DNA of 64,000 bases, taken from Microbacterium sp. ABRD28. GTDB lineage: Bacteria; Actinomycetota; Actinomycetes; Actinomycetales; Microbacteriaceae. Positions 8,697-16,591 of the stretch are shown piece by piece; positions within the stretch are counted from its first letter, which is position 1; the number at the start of each line of letters is the position of its first letter. The stretch spans positions 682,001 to 746,000 of the forward strand of contig NZ_CP031015.1 in NCBI RefSeq assembly GCF_003850245.1, read 5' to 3'. A model generated the notes under the pieces. The model did no database searches. It was given only the letters and a program-made list of their open reading frames with translations, and was not told the DNA's origin. The position numbers and the translations under genes are program-made.

Positions 8697-9302
8697 TCAC
8701 GCCAGCTCGGCGATGATCGGGTGGATCGCGGTGTCGAACGCCGCGATGTCACCGCGCAGCCCGTCGGTGACGGCGATCGTCAGCGAACCGATCCACCACA
8801 CCCCCCGCTGGGCGAGCGGAAGCACCTGCACGTTCAGTTCGAACGAGTGCGCGCGTCGACCCACCTGCCGCTCGTGCTCGGCGATCGCGCTGGCGTACGC
8901 GCGATACGCGCTGTGCGACCCGGCCTCGCGGCTGTATCGCGCGTGCACGTCCTCAGCGAAGGCGACGGCATCCGCCGCGTGCGGCAGGATCGCGTCGCGC
9001 AGCTCGTCCATCCCCTCGGTGGGCAGGGCGACGTAGACGCCGAACCCGTCGACGAGGTCGAGCGGCACGGGCGACGGGTGCGCCTGCGGCTCGACGGTCA
9101 GCGCCCAGAACTCCCGCCACTGCCGCTCCAGAAGCGCCTGCGCCTTCTCGTTCCGATCATTGACGCGGGGAGGGATGCGACGAAGCGGCGGCAGCTCGTC
9201 GGGCGACCGGATCCCGAGGGCCTGTCGAAGGTAGAGGGCGATCAGCACCGGCCGACCCGCGTCCTCGCGGATCAGCCACTCCGGACCGCCGGCACCGCCC
9301 AT
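8697..9302 (-). CDS. Conserved hypothetical protein
   Basis: A 201-residue soluble protein beginning MGGAGGPEWLIREDAGRP. It has a polar, Arg-rich N-terminal third (LPPLRRIPPRVNDRNEK), an Ala-rich helical middle (ILPHAADAVAFAEDVHARY) and a C-terminal beta-like stretch (FELNVQVLPLAQRGVWWIG). No signal peptide, membrane segment or known catalytic motif is visible and I do not recognise the family. It is divergent from purM (46 bp between starts) and convergent with the preceding small membrane gene. Confidence 0.65.
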   Translation of the reverse strand: MGGAGGPEWLIREDAGRPVLIALYLRQALGIRSPDELPPLRRIPPRVNDRNEKAQALLERQWREFWALTVEPQAHPSPVPLDLVDGFGVYVALPTEGMDELRDAILPHAADAVAFAEDVHARYSREAGSHSAYRAYASAIAEHERQVGRRAHSFELNVQVLPLAQRGVWWIGSLTIAVTDGLRGDIAAFDTAIHPIIAELA

Positions 9303-9348
9303 GCCGCCAGTGTAAAGGCCGCTGTTTGGGCGCGGGTAGGCTGAGCGG

Positions 9349-10500
9349 GTGGACCGCATCTCTGGCGACACTTCCCCCTCCTCTCCCGAGAATCCCTACG
9401 CGGCTGCGGGCGTCGACACCGCGGCGGGCGACCTGGCCGTGGAGCTGATGAAGGGTGCCGTCGCGCGCACCCACGGTCCCGAGGTGCTGGGCGGGGTCGG
9501 CGGCTTCGCCGGTCTCTTCGACGCTTCGGCGCTGCGCGGATACGAGCGGCCGCTCCTCGCGACGAGCACCGACGGCGTGGGGACGAAGGTCGCGATCGCG
9601 CAGGCGATCGACAAGCACGACACCATCGGTCTCGACCTCGTGGGCATGGTCATCGACGACATCGCCGTGGTCGGCGCCCGACCGCTGTTCATGACCGACT
9701 ACATCGCCTGCGGCAAGGTCGTCCCGGCCCGCATCGCCGACATCGTCGCGGGCATCGCCCGCGGGTGCAGCGAGACGGGTGCGGCGCTCGTGGGCGGCGA
9801 GACCGCCGAGCACCCGGGGCTCCTCGGGCCCAACGACTACGACGTCGCCGGTGCCGCGACCGGTGTCGTCGAGGCATCCGCTGTTCTCGGGCCCGAGCGC
9901 GTGCGCCCGGGCGATGTCGTCCTCGCCCTCGCCTCCAGTGGCCCGCATTCGAACGGGTACTCCCTCATCCGCCACATCGTCGCCGGTGCCGGCATCGGCT
10001 ACGGCGACCGGGCCGCCGATTTCGGGATGACCTGGGGTGAGGCCCTGCTCGAACCGACCCGCCTCTACACCCGTCCGCTGCTCGACCTCATCGACGAGGT
10101 CGGCGACGGGGTGCACGCGCTCAGCCACGTCACCGGCGGCGGCATCGCCGCCAACCTCGCGCGCGTACTGCCCCGCGGCAGCTGGGTCGAGGTCGACCGC
10201 TCGACGTGGGAGCCCCCCGCGGTGTTCCAGGTGCTCGCCGACCTCGGCGACCTCTCGCTCACCGCGACCGAGGGCACGTGGAACCTCGGCATCGGATTCT
10301 TCGCCGTCATCGCCCCCGAGACAGCGCATGCCGCGACGGCGGCGCTCGAGCGCACGGGCATCGCCACATGGCAGGTCGGCGTCATCGGCGACGGCCCCCT
10401 GCCGGACGGCGAGTTCGAACAGGGCGCGAAGGGGGTCGACGGGGGCGCGGTGCGTCTGGTCGGCGCCTACGGCGGCATCCCCCGGATCGGAGCGAAGTAA
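9349..10500 (+). CDS. purM: Phosphoribosylformylglycinamidine cyclo-ligase (AIR synthetase)
   Basis: A 383-residue enzyme that closes the imidazole ring of AIR using ATP, step five of purine synthesis. Hallmarks are NPYAAAGVD near the start, GGVGGFAGLFD (about 48-58), STDGVGTK (73-80), DLVGMVIDDI, GGETAEHPG and the C-terminal GVIGDGPLP. GTG 9349 is the annotated start. The gene ends six bases before purF, so purM-purF form an operon. Confidence 0.96.
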   Translation: MDRISGDTSPSSPENPYAAAGVDTAAGDLAVELMKGAVARTHGPEVLGGVGGFAGLFDASALRGYERPLLATSTDGVGTKVAIAQAIDKHDTIGLDLVGMVIDDIAVVGARPLFMTDYIACGKVVPARIADIVAGIARGCSETGAALVGGETAEHPGLLGPNDYDVAGAATGVVEASAVLGPERVRPGDVVLALASSGPHSNGYSLIRHIVAGAGIGYGDRAADFGMTWGEALLEPTRLYTRPLLDLIDEVGDGVHALSHVTGGGIAANLARVLPRGSWVEVDRSTWEPPAVFQVLADLGDLSLTATEGTWNLGIGFFAVIAPETAHAATAALERTGIATWQVGVIGDGPLPDGEFEQGAKGVDGGAVRLVGAYGGIPRIGAK

Positions 10501-10506
10501 CACCAC

Positions 10507-11967
10507 ATGTGCGGAATCGTCGGGATGGTCGGGCGCGGGAGCGTCAACCAGGAGATCTACGACTCGCTCCTTCTCCTCCAGCATCGGGGGCAGGACTCCA
10601 CGGGCATCGCCACGGCGGAGCCGAGTGGCGCGGTGCACATGCACAAGGCGCGCGGGATGGTGCGCGAGGCCTTCCGCACCCGCGACATGCGGGCGCTGCT
10701 CGGCACGATCGGTCTCGGTCACGTCCGCTACGCCACCAAGGGCACGGCCTCGAGCGAGGAGGAGGCGCAGCCGTTCTACGTCAACGCCCCCTACGGCATC
10801 GTGCTGATCCACAACGGCAACCTCACCAACACCCGCGAGCTGACCGACGAGCTCTTCCACAAAGACCGTCGGCACCTGAACACCTCCAGCGACACCGAGC
10901 TTCTGGTGAACGTGCTCGGGGGCGAGCTGCAGTCCACGATCTCGGGCCCCGAACTCGACCCCGACCAGGTCTTCGACGCGGTCACCCGCGTGCACGAGCG
11001 CGTGGAGGGCTCGTACGCGGCGATCGCCCTCATCGCCGGGCACGGTCTGCTCGCGTTCCGCGACCCGTTCGGCATCCGGCCGCTCATCCTCGGCACCCGC
11101 CGCCACGACGACGGCCACTACGAGTGGGTCGTCACCAGCGAGAGCCTCGTGCTCGAGAACGGCGAGTTCGAAGTGGTGCGCGACGTCGATCCCGGCGAGG
11201 CGGTGTTCATCGACCTCGAGGGGCAGCTGCACACCCGCCAGTGCGCGGCGGATCCGAAGCTCGTGCCGTGCTCGTTCGAGTACGTCTACCTCGCGCGCCC
11301 CGACTCGATCATGAACGGCATCTCGGTGTACGAGGCGCGGCTGCGCATGGGCGAGCGCCTGGCCGACACGATCGCGAAGTACACCCCGCCGGGCGCGATC
11401 GACGTGGTCATGCCGATCCCCGACTCATCGCGACCGGCGGCGATGCAGGTCGCCCGCAAGCTCGGCATCGAGTACCGCGAGGGCTTCTACAAGAATCGCT
11501 ACATCGGCCGGACGTTCATCATGCCCGGGCAGGCGGTGCGCAGGAAGAGCGTGCGCCAGAAGCTCAACGCGATGTCGAGCGAGTTCAAGGGCAAGAACGT
11601 CCTCCTCATCGACGATTCGATCGTGCGGGGGACGACGTCGAAGGAGATCATCCAGATGGCCCGCGACGCCGGGGCGAAGAGTGTCACCTTCGCCTCGGCC
11701 GCGCCGCCGGTGCGGTACCCCCACGTCTACGGCATCAACATGCCCTCGCGTCTCGAGCTCGTCGCCCACGGGCGGACGATTCCCGAGATCGCCGCCGAAC
11801 TCGGCGCCGACTACATGGTCTACCAGGAGGTCGACGACCTGAAGGCGGCGATCCTCGAGGGCTCGGACGTCGACGACCTCGACATGAGCTGCTTCGACGG
11901 TCGGTACGTCACCGGAACGGTGACCGAGGAGTACCTCGCCTGGGTCGAGGGCTCGCAGGAGAGCTGA
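10507..11967 (+). CDS. purF: Amidophosphoribosyltransferase
   Basis: A 486-residue committed-step enzyme of purine synthesis that makes phosphoribosylamine from PRPP and glutamine. It begins MCGIVGMVGRG, so Cys2 can act directly as the N-terminal nucleophile after Met removal, without a propeptide. Glutaminase segments HRGQDSTGIA and GHVRYATKG are present, and the PRPP-binding loop VLLIDDSIVRGTT lies at about residues 364-376. It directly follows purM (6-bp gap). Confidence 0.97.
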   Translation: MCGIVGMVGRGSVNQEIYDSLLLLQHRGQDSTGIATAEPSGAVHMHKARGMVREAFRTRDMRALLGTIGLGHVRYATKGTASSEEEAQPFYVNAPYGIVLIHNGNLTNTRELTDELFHKDRRHLNTSSDTELLVNVLGGELQSTISGPELDPDQVFDAVTRVHERVEGSYAAIALIAGHGLLAFRDPFGIRPLILGTRRHDDGHYEWVVTSESLVLENGEFEVVRDVDPGEAVFIDLEGQLHTRQCAADPKLVPCSFEYVYLARPDSIMNGISVYEARLRMGERLADTIAKYTPPGAIDVVMPIPDSSRPAAMQVARKLGIEYREGFYKNRYIGRTFIMPGQAVRRKSVRQKLNAMSSEFKGKNVLLIDDSIVRGTTSKEIIQMARDAGAKSVTFASAAPPVRYPHVYGINMPSRLELVAHGRTIPEIAAELGADYMVYQEVDDLKAAILEGSDVDDLDMSCFDGRYVTGTVTEEYLAWVEGSQES

Positions 11968-12046
11968 ACGGGCGCCGCCCGCCGCGTGGGGCATCTGCCC
12001 ACCCGCCTCCCAGCCCTTTCGCGAGCGGCGTTGCTACCGTCGAAGG

Positions 12047-12436
12047 GTGTCCGCACCCGCGAACCCAGACCCGCACCCGGATGAGCCCGAGGGGCTCGAA
12101 CGCGAGATCCGCAGCGAGATCGCCGAGGCCGAACGGCCGGATCGCCCGATCCGCGAGGCGCTCCGCCGCACGCGGGCGTGGGTGGCGGGTCATCCGCTTC
12201 TCGAGCGGTTCTACCGTGTCGGGGTGGCGATCTTCGGGGGAGTCCTGGCGCTGGGGGGACTGATCCTCGTCCCGCTCCCCGGGCCCGGCTGGCTGGTCGT
12301 GTTCCTCGGACTCGCCGTGCTCGGCACCGAGTTCCACTGGGCGCGACGCATCGCCGCGTGGCTCAAGCGCCAACTCGACCGCTTCTGGGCCTGGTGGCGT
12401 CAGTATCGCGCACAGCGAGCCGCCCGGCGGGCATAG
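12047..12436 (+). CDS. TIGR02611-type small membrane protein
   Basis: A 129-residue protein with an acidic N-terminus, two closely spaced hydrophobic segments (VGVAIFGGVLALGGLILV and WLVVFLGLAVLGTEF) linked by PLPGPGW, and a Trp/Arg-rich tail. The P-G-P-G-W-L-V-x-F-L-G-L-x-x-L-G-T-E-F signature is that of the actinobacterial TIGR02611 family, whose function is not established. GTG 12047 follows GTCGAAGG, a modest ribosome-binding site. It is convergent with the DUF3073 gene. Confidence 0.8.
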   Translation: MSAPANPDPHPDEPEGLEREIRSEIAEAERPDRPIREALRRTRAWVAGHPLLERFYRVGVAIFGGVLALGGLILVPLPGPGWLVVFLGLAVLGTEFHWARRIAAWLKRQLDRFWAWWRQYRAQRAARRA

Positions 12437-12493
12437 CGTTCCGCCCGCCCTCCGGGCGCGGCAAGACGCAGCGATCAGAGAGCGATGAGGCTG

Positions 12494-12661
12494 TCAGGCC
12501 TTCTCGTCCTCGTACTCGCCTGCCCACTTGTCGACGTACTCGTCTTCACGAGTCGGGGAGCCGAGCTCACGTTCGAGTGCAGAGTAGTTGATGCTCTGCA
12601 TGTCGTACTTGAGCTCACGGGCGATCTTGGTGTTCTTCGCCTTCTGTCGGCCACGCCCCAT
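12494..12661 (-). CDS. DUF3073 family small protein
   Basis: A 55-residue protein, MGRGRQKAKNTKIAREL followed by a YDMQSINYSALEREL segment and an acidic tail (EDEYVDKWAGEYEDEKA). This is the pattern of the actinobacterial DUF3073 family, of unknown function; the basic head suggests nucleic-acid contact, which is inference only. The ATG at 12661 is preceded on its strand by a strong GAGGGGG ribosome-binding site, so the longer upstream frame is rejected. Confidence 0.88.
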   Translation of the reverse strand: MGRGRQKAKNTKIARELKYDMQSINYSALERELGSPTREDEYVDKWAGEYEDEKA

Positions 12662-12823
12662 GCGAGACCCCCTCATGTCTGAGCCGCGGGCTGTTGTGCG
12701 CGGGCTGTCCGCGACGGTTACCCGGGCAATCACGAATCCGGCAACGAACCGGCAAGAGTAGCATTCAGAATATCACGGCGCCCCGCCCGACCGGCGGCCC
12801 CACGACTGGTGAAACGAGGATAT

Positions 12824-13357
12824 ATGAGCGAGGCGGAATCTCAGACCGCGGGAATCGATATCGAGGCCCTGCGTGGTGCGGTCATCGCCGGGGTCATCCC
12901 GGGCCAGTCGCCCCGCGTCCTCAACGAGGCCGGCCGTTACGCGCAGCTCCTCGGCGTGCCTCTCGTCGTGGTCCACGTCGACGTCACCCGCTTCGTCACC
13001 TATGAAGATCCCGACGGCTACGTCCACTCGGCGCCGATCGACATCAACATCGCCTCCGGCGAGGCAGACCTGAAGCTCATCGAGCAGGCGGCCGCGGCGG
13101 CCCTCGACGGGCACGGTGTCGACTGGCGCGTGCACCAGCTGGTCGGCGATCCGGCGCTGGCGATGAAGCACTTCGCCGACAAGGTCGACGCCAAGCTCCT
13201 CGTCGTCGGCACCCGCAAGCGCGGGATCGGCGAGTCGATCCGCGAGTTCTTCACGGGATCGGTCGCCGCGCGCCTGGCCCACCGTCAGCGCCGGCCGATC
13301 CTCGTCGTGCCTCTGGGTGAGCCGGTGCCCGAGGACGAGGAGATCTGGCCGGCGTGA
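12824..13357 (+). CDS. Universal stress protein (UspA-like)
   Basis: A 177-residue single Usp domain. The first strand is GAVIAGVIPGQSPRVL, the middle holds a helix and VDWRVHQLVGDP, and the C-terminal nucleotide-loop-like stretch is VVGTRKRGIGESI followed by GSVAARLAHRQRRPILVVP, matching the Usp pattern G-(2)-G-(9)-G-S. ATG 12824 is preferred over ATG 12809 because of the ACGAGGA ribosome-binding site eight bases before it. The 162-bp gap upstream is divergent with DUF3073 and probably holds both promoters. Confidence 0.85.
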   Translation: MSEAESQTAGIDIEALRGAVIAGVIPGQSPRVLNEAGRYAQLLGVPLVVVHVDVTRFVTYEDPDGYVHSAPIDINIASGEADLKLIEQAAAAALDGHGVDWRVHQLVGDPALAMKHFADKVDAKLLVVGTRKRGIGESIREFFTGSVAARLAHRQRRPILVVPLGEPVPEDEEIWPA

Positions 13358-13369
13358 CGGCCGGGCGGG

Positions 13370-13981
13370 TCAGCCGCGCAGGGCGCGGGTGACCTCGCGG
13401 GAGATGCGATCGAGGTCGTCGCTGAGCTGATCGACGACGGATGTCGGGAGCTCGCCGCCCCGGGCGACGTGCGTCCTCAGGTCACCCCGAACACGCGCGC
13501 GGAACTCGGTGAGCGCCGCATCGGCGCGGTGAAGCTGTTCGCGATTGCGCCCGCGCGCGTCATCCGCCATCGTCCGCGCCTGCTCGCTGCCGGAGCGTTC
13601 GTCGACGCGGGCGGCGGCGAGATCGGCCCGAAGGCTCTTCATCGCCTCGCGGACGCTCCCGCGCACACCCTCGGCGATCAGGCGGACCGAGTCGCTGAGG
13701 CCCGCCTCGATCCCTTCGAGGTCGCTCGCCCGGGCGCCCACTTCGGCGCGTCCGGCGTCGGTGATCTCGTACACGGTCTTGCGACCGTCGACGGTCTTGG
13801 TCACGAGCCCCTCCTCCTCGAGCTTGGCCAATCGCGGATAGATGGTCCCCGCACTCGGCGTATAGGTGCCGCCCGTGCGATCGGCAAGGGCCTGCATCAC
13901 GTCGTAGCCGTGGCGGGGCCCTTCGTCGAGAAGGTTCAGCAGGTACAGGCGCAGGTCGCCGTGCGAGAACACCGGCGTCAT
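13370..13981 (-). CDS. PadR-family transcriptional regulator
   Basis: A 203-residue protein with the PadR winged helix in residues 1-95 (LYLLNLLDEGPRHGYDVM; TPSAGTIYPRLAKLEEEGL) and a long helical C-terminal half rich in Arg and Ala that probably mediates dimerisation. Its start overlaps the end of the DUF4097 gene by 4 bp (ATGA), so it is the second gene of an operon. Two copies of the palindrome CGATATATC lie upstream of that operon and are the best candidates for its own operator. Confidence 0.9.
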   Translation of the reverse strand: MTPVFSHGDLRLYLLNLLDEGPRHGYDVMQALADRTGGTYTPSAGTIYPRLAKLEEEGLVTKTVDGRKTVYEITDAGRAEVGARASDLEGIEAGLSDSVRLIAEGVRGSVREAMKSLRADLAAARVDERSGSEQARTMADDARGRNREQLHRADAALTEFRARVRGDLRTHVARGGELPTSVVDQLSDDLDRISREVTRALRG

Positions 13982-14874
13982 GACCAGTCCTCCGTGCGGT
14001 GATCGTCGGCGCTCTCCACCTGAGCGGTGGGAGCCTCGGCGGGGGTGACGCGCGGTGCGCGGCGCAGCACCGTCAGGTCGCCGGAGACGGAGTTGGCGCG
14101 GACATCGACGAATCGTCCGCTGAGCTCTCCGGAAGATCCGCTGTAGTTGGTGGGCCCGCGACCGGAGCGGACCACGCCGTCGATCTGGATGCGACCGCTG
14201 ACGCTGCGCACGACGTAGTTGGCGGGAAGCGTGTCGTCGATCCGGATCGTGGCGTCGCCGCTGACCGTGTTCAGGTTGACGCTCTGGATGTCGCCCGACG
14301 AGTCGACCAGCATCGCTCCTGACACGGTGTCGATCGTGGCCTTGCGCAGCTCGCCGGTCGCGGTGACATCGCCCGAGACGCTGTTGGCTGTGAGGCCGCC
14401 GACGAGTTCGCGTACCTGCACGTCGCCCGAAACGGCGTTCGCGGTGAGGTCTCCGGCGTGGCCGTCGACGATGATGTCGCCGGACACGGTGTTCAGCCGA
14501 GCATCGGTGCGAAGGCCTGTGACCAGTGCGCTCGCGCTGACGACGCCGAGGTTGAGCGCGACCGAGCGCGGGACGGCGACGCTGATCTCAGCGCGCGGAC
14601 CGCCGGCGCCGAAGTTGCGGAACACCTCGAGGAAGTTGTCCCACCGCAGCTGCGGGTGGTCGATCTCGACGGTGCTTCCCTCCGCGCCGTCGCCGGTGAC
14701 CTCGATGCGGAGGTCTTTGACCGTGACCGAGTGCACCTCGATGCGGGCGCCGGGCTCGTCGTGGGCGACGACGTCGATCTGGCCGCCGACGAGCCCGACT
14801 TTGAGCGCGGCGACGTGCTCGAGGTCGATGACGCGGGTTTCGCCCGGGTGGATGATCCACTTCTCCAGACTCAT
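13978..14874 (-). CDS. DUF4097-type beta-solenoid protein
   Basis: A 298-residue protein. The N-terminal about 110 residues are beta-rich (MSLEKWIIHPGETRVID), followed by seven V-S-G repeats (NTVSGD, NAVSGD, NSVSGD, DTVSGA, NTVSGD, RSVSGR, NSVSGD), mostly about 17-25 residues apart, forming a predicted beta-helix. There is no signal peptide. The family is often encoded with PadR regulators, as here, and may act as a sensory or adhesin-like partner, but its biochemical role is unknown. It is the first gene of the operon, coupled to PadR by a 4-bp overlap. Confidence 0.85.
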   Translation of the reverse strand: MSLEKWIIHPGETRVIDLEHVAALKVGLVGGQIDVVAHDEPGARIEVHSVTVKDLRIEVTGDGAEGSTVEIDHPQLRWDNFLEVFRNFGAGGPRAEISVAVPRSVALNLGVVSASALVTGLRTDARLNTVSGDIIVDGHAGDLTANAVSGDVQVRELVGGLTANSVSGDVTATGELRKATIDTVSGAMLVDSSGDIQSVNLNTVSGDATIRIDDTLPANYVVRSVSGRIQIDGVVRSGRGPTNYSGSSGELSGRFVDVRANSVSGDLTVLRRAPRVTPAEAPTAQVESADDHRTEDWS

Positions 14875-14894
14875 GACTCCTCCAAACTGCGAGA

Positions 14895-14938
14895 CGCGAT
14901 ATATCTCGTTGACGACGACGGTAACACGATATATCGCG
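14895..14938. promoter_or_regulatory. Paired ATATAT dyads, candidate PadR operators
   Basis: CGCGATATATCTCG (14895-14908) and CACGATATATCGCG (14925-14938) lie 30 bp apart centre to centre, just upstream of the DUF4097-PadR operon. The second holds the perfect ten-base palindrome CGATATATCG. In such a GC-rich genome two AT-rich dyads on the same helical face are striking, and autoregulation by PadR is the simplest reading. Confidence 0.6.
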
Positions 14939-14978
14939 TTCGGCTAGGACCAATGTCCACGATGGGAGATATCCCGGC

Positions 14979-15009
14979 TTGACCTTGACGCAACGTCAAC
15001 CTCTACGGT
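14979..15009 (+). promoter_or_regulatory. MerR-type promoter with 19-bp spacer and dyad operator
   Basis: TTGACC (14979-14984) and TACGGT (15004-15009) are separated by exactly 19 bp, the overlong spacer typical of MerR-activated promoters. Inside the spacer is the perfect dyad TTGACG-CAA-CGTCAA (14985-14999). The promoter stands 24 bp before the MerR/TipA-like gene, so autoactivation is likely. Confidence 0.7.
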
Positions 15010-15033
15010 CGTTTTCGAAGGAAGGAACAAGCC

Positions 15034-15792
15034 ATGGAGTGGTCGATTCAGCAGATCTCGCGAGCCGCGGGGACGACGAGCCGAACGCTGCGGCACTACG
15101 ACGACATCGGATTGCTCGCCCCGACGCGCATCGGGAGCAACGGCTATCGGTACTACGACAGCTCGGCGCTGGTTCGTCTCCAGCGGATCCTTCTGCTCCG
15201 AGAACTCGGGCTCGGGCTCGAGCAGATCCGCGATCTGCTCGATCGAGACACGACCGAGGTGGACGCCCTCGAGAAGCATCTGGCCTGGCTCCGCGATGAG
15301 CAGAGCCGTCTGGCGCGTCAGATCGCGTCAGTGAAGGCGACCATCCACGCATTGAGAGGAGGTGAAGAACTGATGGCAGAGAACATGTTCGACGGGTTCG
15401 ACCACACCCGGTACCGGGAGGAGGTCGAACAGCGCTGGGGCGCCGACGCCTACACGCAGAGCGACCGCTGGTGGCGTGGGATGAGCGACGCTGAGCGCGC
15501 CGATTGGAAGACCCTTGCCGCCGACCTCGGCCGCGACTGGATCGCCGCCGCCGAGGGCGGCATCGACCCGGAGGGCGACGAGGCGCAGGCGCTCGCCGCC
15601 CGCCACGTCGCGTGGTTGCGCAGCGTGCCGGGGACCCCCGGCCAAGGGTCCGCCAGCGAGCTCGCGCAGTACGTGCGGGGCCCGGCCGACATGTACGTCG
15701 ACGACCCGCGCTTCGCGGCGAACTACGGCGGGACGGCAGGCGCGCAATTCGTGCGCACTGCGCTGCTGCACCACGTGGACGCCCCGCGATGA
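15034..15792 (+). CDS. MerR-family regulator with TipAS effector domain
   Basis: A 252-residue protein. The MerR DNA-binding domain is in residues 1-70 (RTLRHYDDIGLLAPTRIG; LRELGLGLEQIRDLL), a coiled-coil dimer helix spans about 70-108, and the TipAS-like domain runs from about 115 to the end (MFDGFDHTRY; RWGADAYTQSDRW). TipA proteins bind thiopeptides and other small ligands and activate efflux or stress genes. The total length nearly equals that of Streptomyces TipAL. Codon 114 is an ATG with a strong ribosome-binding site, so a shorter protein of 139 residues may also be made. A perfect hairpin follows the stop. Confidence 0.9.
   Translation: MEWSIQQISRAAGTTSRTLRHYDDIGLLAPTRIGSNGYRYYDSSALVRLQRILLLRELGLGLEQIRDLLDRDTTEVDALEKHLAWLRDEQSRLARQIASVKATIHALRGGEELMAENMFDGFDHTRYREEVEQRWGADAYTQSDRWWRGMSDAERADWKTLAADLGRDWIAAAEGGIDPEGDEAQALAARHVAWLRSVPGTPGQGSASELAQYVRGPADMYVDDPRFAANYGGTAGAQFVRTALLHHVDAPR
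15357..15375 (+). promoter_or_regulatory. Internal ribosome-binding site and in-frame ATG for a TipAS-like short product
   Basis: AGGAGGTGA (15357-15365) is a full match to the anti-Shine-Dalgarno sequence and stands seven bases before ATG 15373. That ATG is in frame with the MerR gene (codon 114) and opens MAENMFDGFD, exactly at the domain boundary. Streptomyces tipA also makes a separate ligand-binding form from an internal start. Confidence 0.65.
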
Positions 15793-15813
15793 GTGCACCC
15801 GAACGGAAAAGAG

Positions 15814-15848
15814 AAGGATGCCGCAGGCTCGAGGCCTGCGGCATCCTT
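15814..15848. terminator. Strong bidirectional terminator hairpin
   Basis: A perfect 15-bp stem runs AAGGATGCCGCAGGC (15814-15828) to its inverse at 15834-15848, with loop TCGAG and a following TT. An A-rich stretch precedes it, so it can terminate transcription from both the TipA-like gene and the convergent small membrane gene. Confidence 0.85.
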
Positions 15849-15892
15849 TTCGTCGTTCCCGCGCTCTGTCCGTCGCGCGCGGGTGCGGGACG

Positions 15893-16057
15893 TCAGGTCC
15901 GGCGGCTGCCGGTGATGACGCGGAACAGGAAGGCGATCAGGGCGATGACGCCGACGATGAGCGCCACCCACAGCAGCCACTGCAGGGCGGAGTTCAGGCC
16001 GCCGACAATGGCAAGCACGATCGCAACCACGATGATGATGATCAGGGCGAGGTTCAT
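15893..16057 (-). CDS. Small two-helix membrane protein
   Basis: A 54-residue protein beginning MNLALIIIIVVAIVLAIVGG, with two hydrophobic helices separated by LNSALQWLL and a short basic tail (GSRRT). ATG 16057 is chosen because AAGGAG precedes it on that strand; the open frame continues upstream but without membrane-like sequence. Such tiny membrane proteins are common in actinobacteria and are often stress related, but nothing here fixes a function. Confidence 0.75.
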   Translation of the reverse strand: MNLALIIIIVVAIVLAIVGGLNSALQWLLWVALIVGVIALIAFLFRVITGSRRT

Positions 16058-16298
16058 GGGGCTCTCCTTGTCCGTATTCGGCGACCAGTGTCGGGTGCGC
16101 CGCGTGCCACTCGGCACTTTCACAGGTTCGCATCCCCCGGCCTCCGTCAGCAGGGGGTTGACGTCGCCCCTCGTGCGGTGTAGCCGCAGAGTGCCGCTAT
16201 TCCTCGGGGTGTGAGGTTGTCAAGCCGCTGTGCAGGTGCAGCCATCGCCCTAACGTCGGCGGTGTGGTCGCTGTGCCGACCGCGCGGAAGGAGGCATC

Positions 16299-16568
16299 AT
16301 GCCCCAGGGACGAGGCTCGTCGAGCCTGAAGGACCCCGAGCTCTACGAAGAGCTCCGCAAGGACGGTGCGTCGAAGGAGAAGGCCGCACGCATCTCCAAC
16401 GCCGCCGCCCGCGACGGCCGCAAGACCGTCGGCCGCCGCGGCGGTGAGTCCGGCAACTACGAAGACTGGACGGTCGCCGAGCTCCGCGATCGTGCGAAGG
16501 AGCTCGGGCTGTCGGGATACTCGAACAAGAAGAAGGCGGAGCTCATCTCGATGCTCCGCGATCATTGA
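16299..16568 (+). CDS. Rho_N-domain small protein
   Basis: An 89-residue protein. The N-terminal half (SLKDPELYEELRKDGASKEK; ARISNAAARDG) is a basic helical module seen in small actinobacterial DNA-associated proteins. The C-terminal part (WTVAELRDRAKELGLSGYS then NKKKAELISMLRDH) is a Rho N-terminal/SAP-like helix-extended-loop-helix, probably binding nucleic acid. ATG 16299 follows the strong site GAAGGAGG. The gene runs into topoisomerase IB, so a joint role at DNA is plausible but unproven. Confidence 0.85.
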   Translation: MPQGRGSSSLKDPELYEELRKDGASKEKAARISNAAARDGRKTVGRRGGESGNYEDWTVAELRDRAKELGLSGYSNKKKAELISMLRDH

Positions 16569-16591
16569 GCACGACCGCGGAGGGGCGACGC

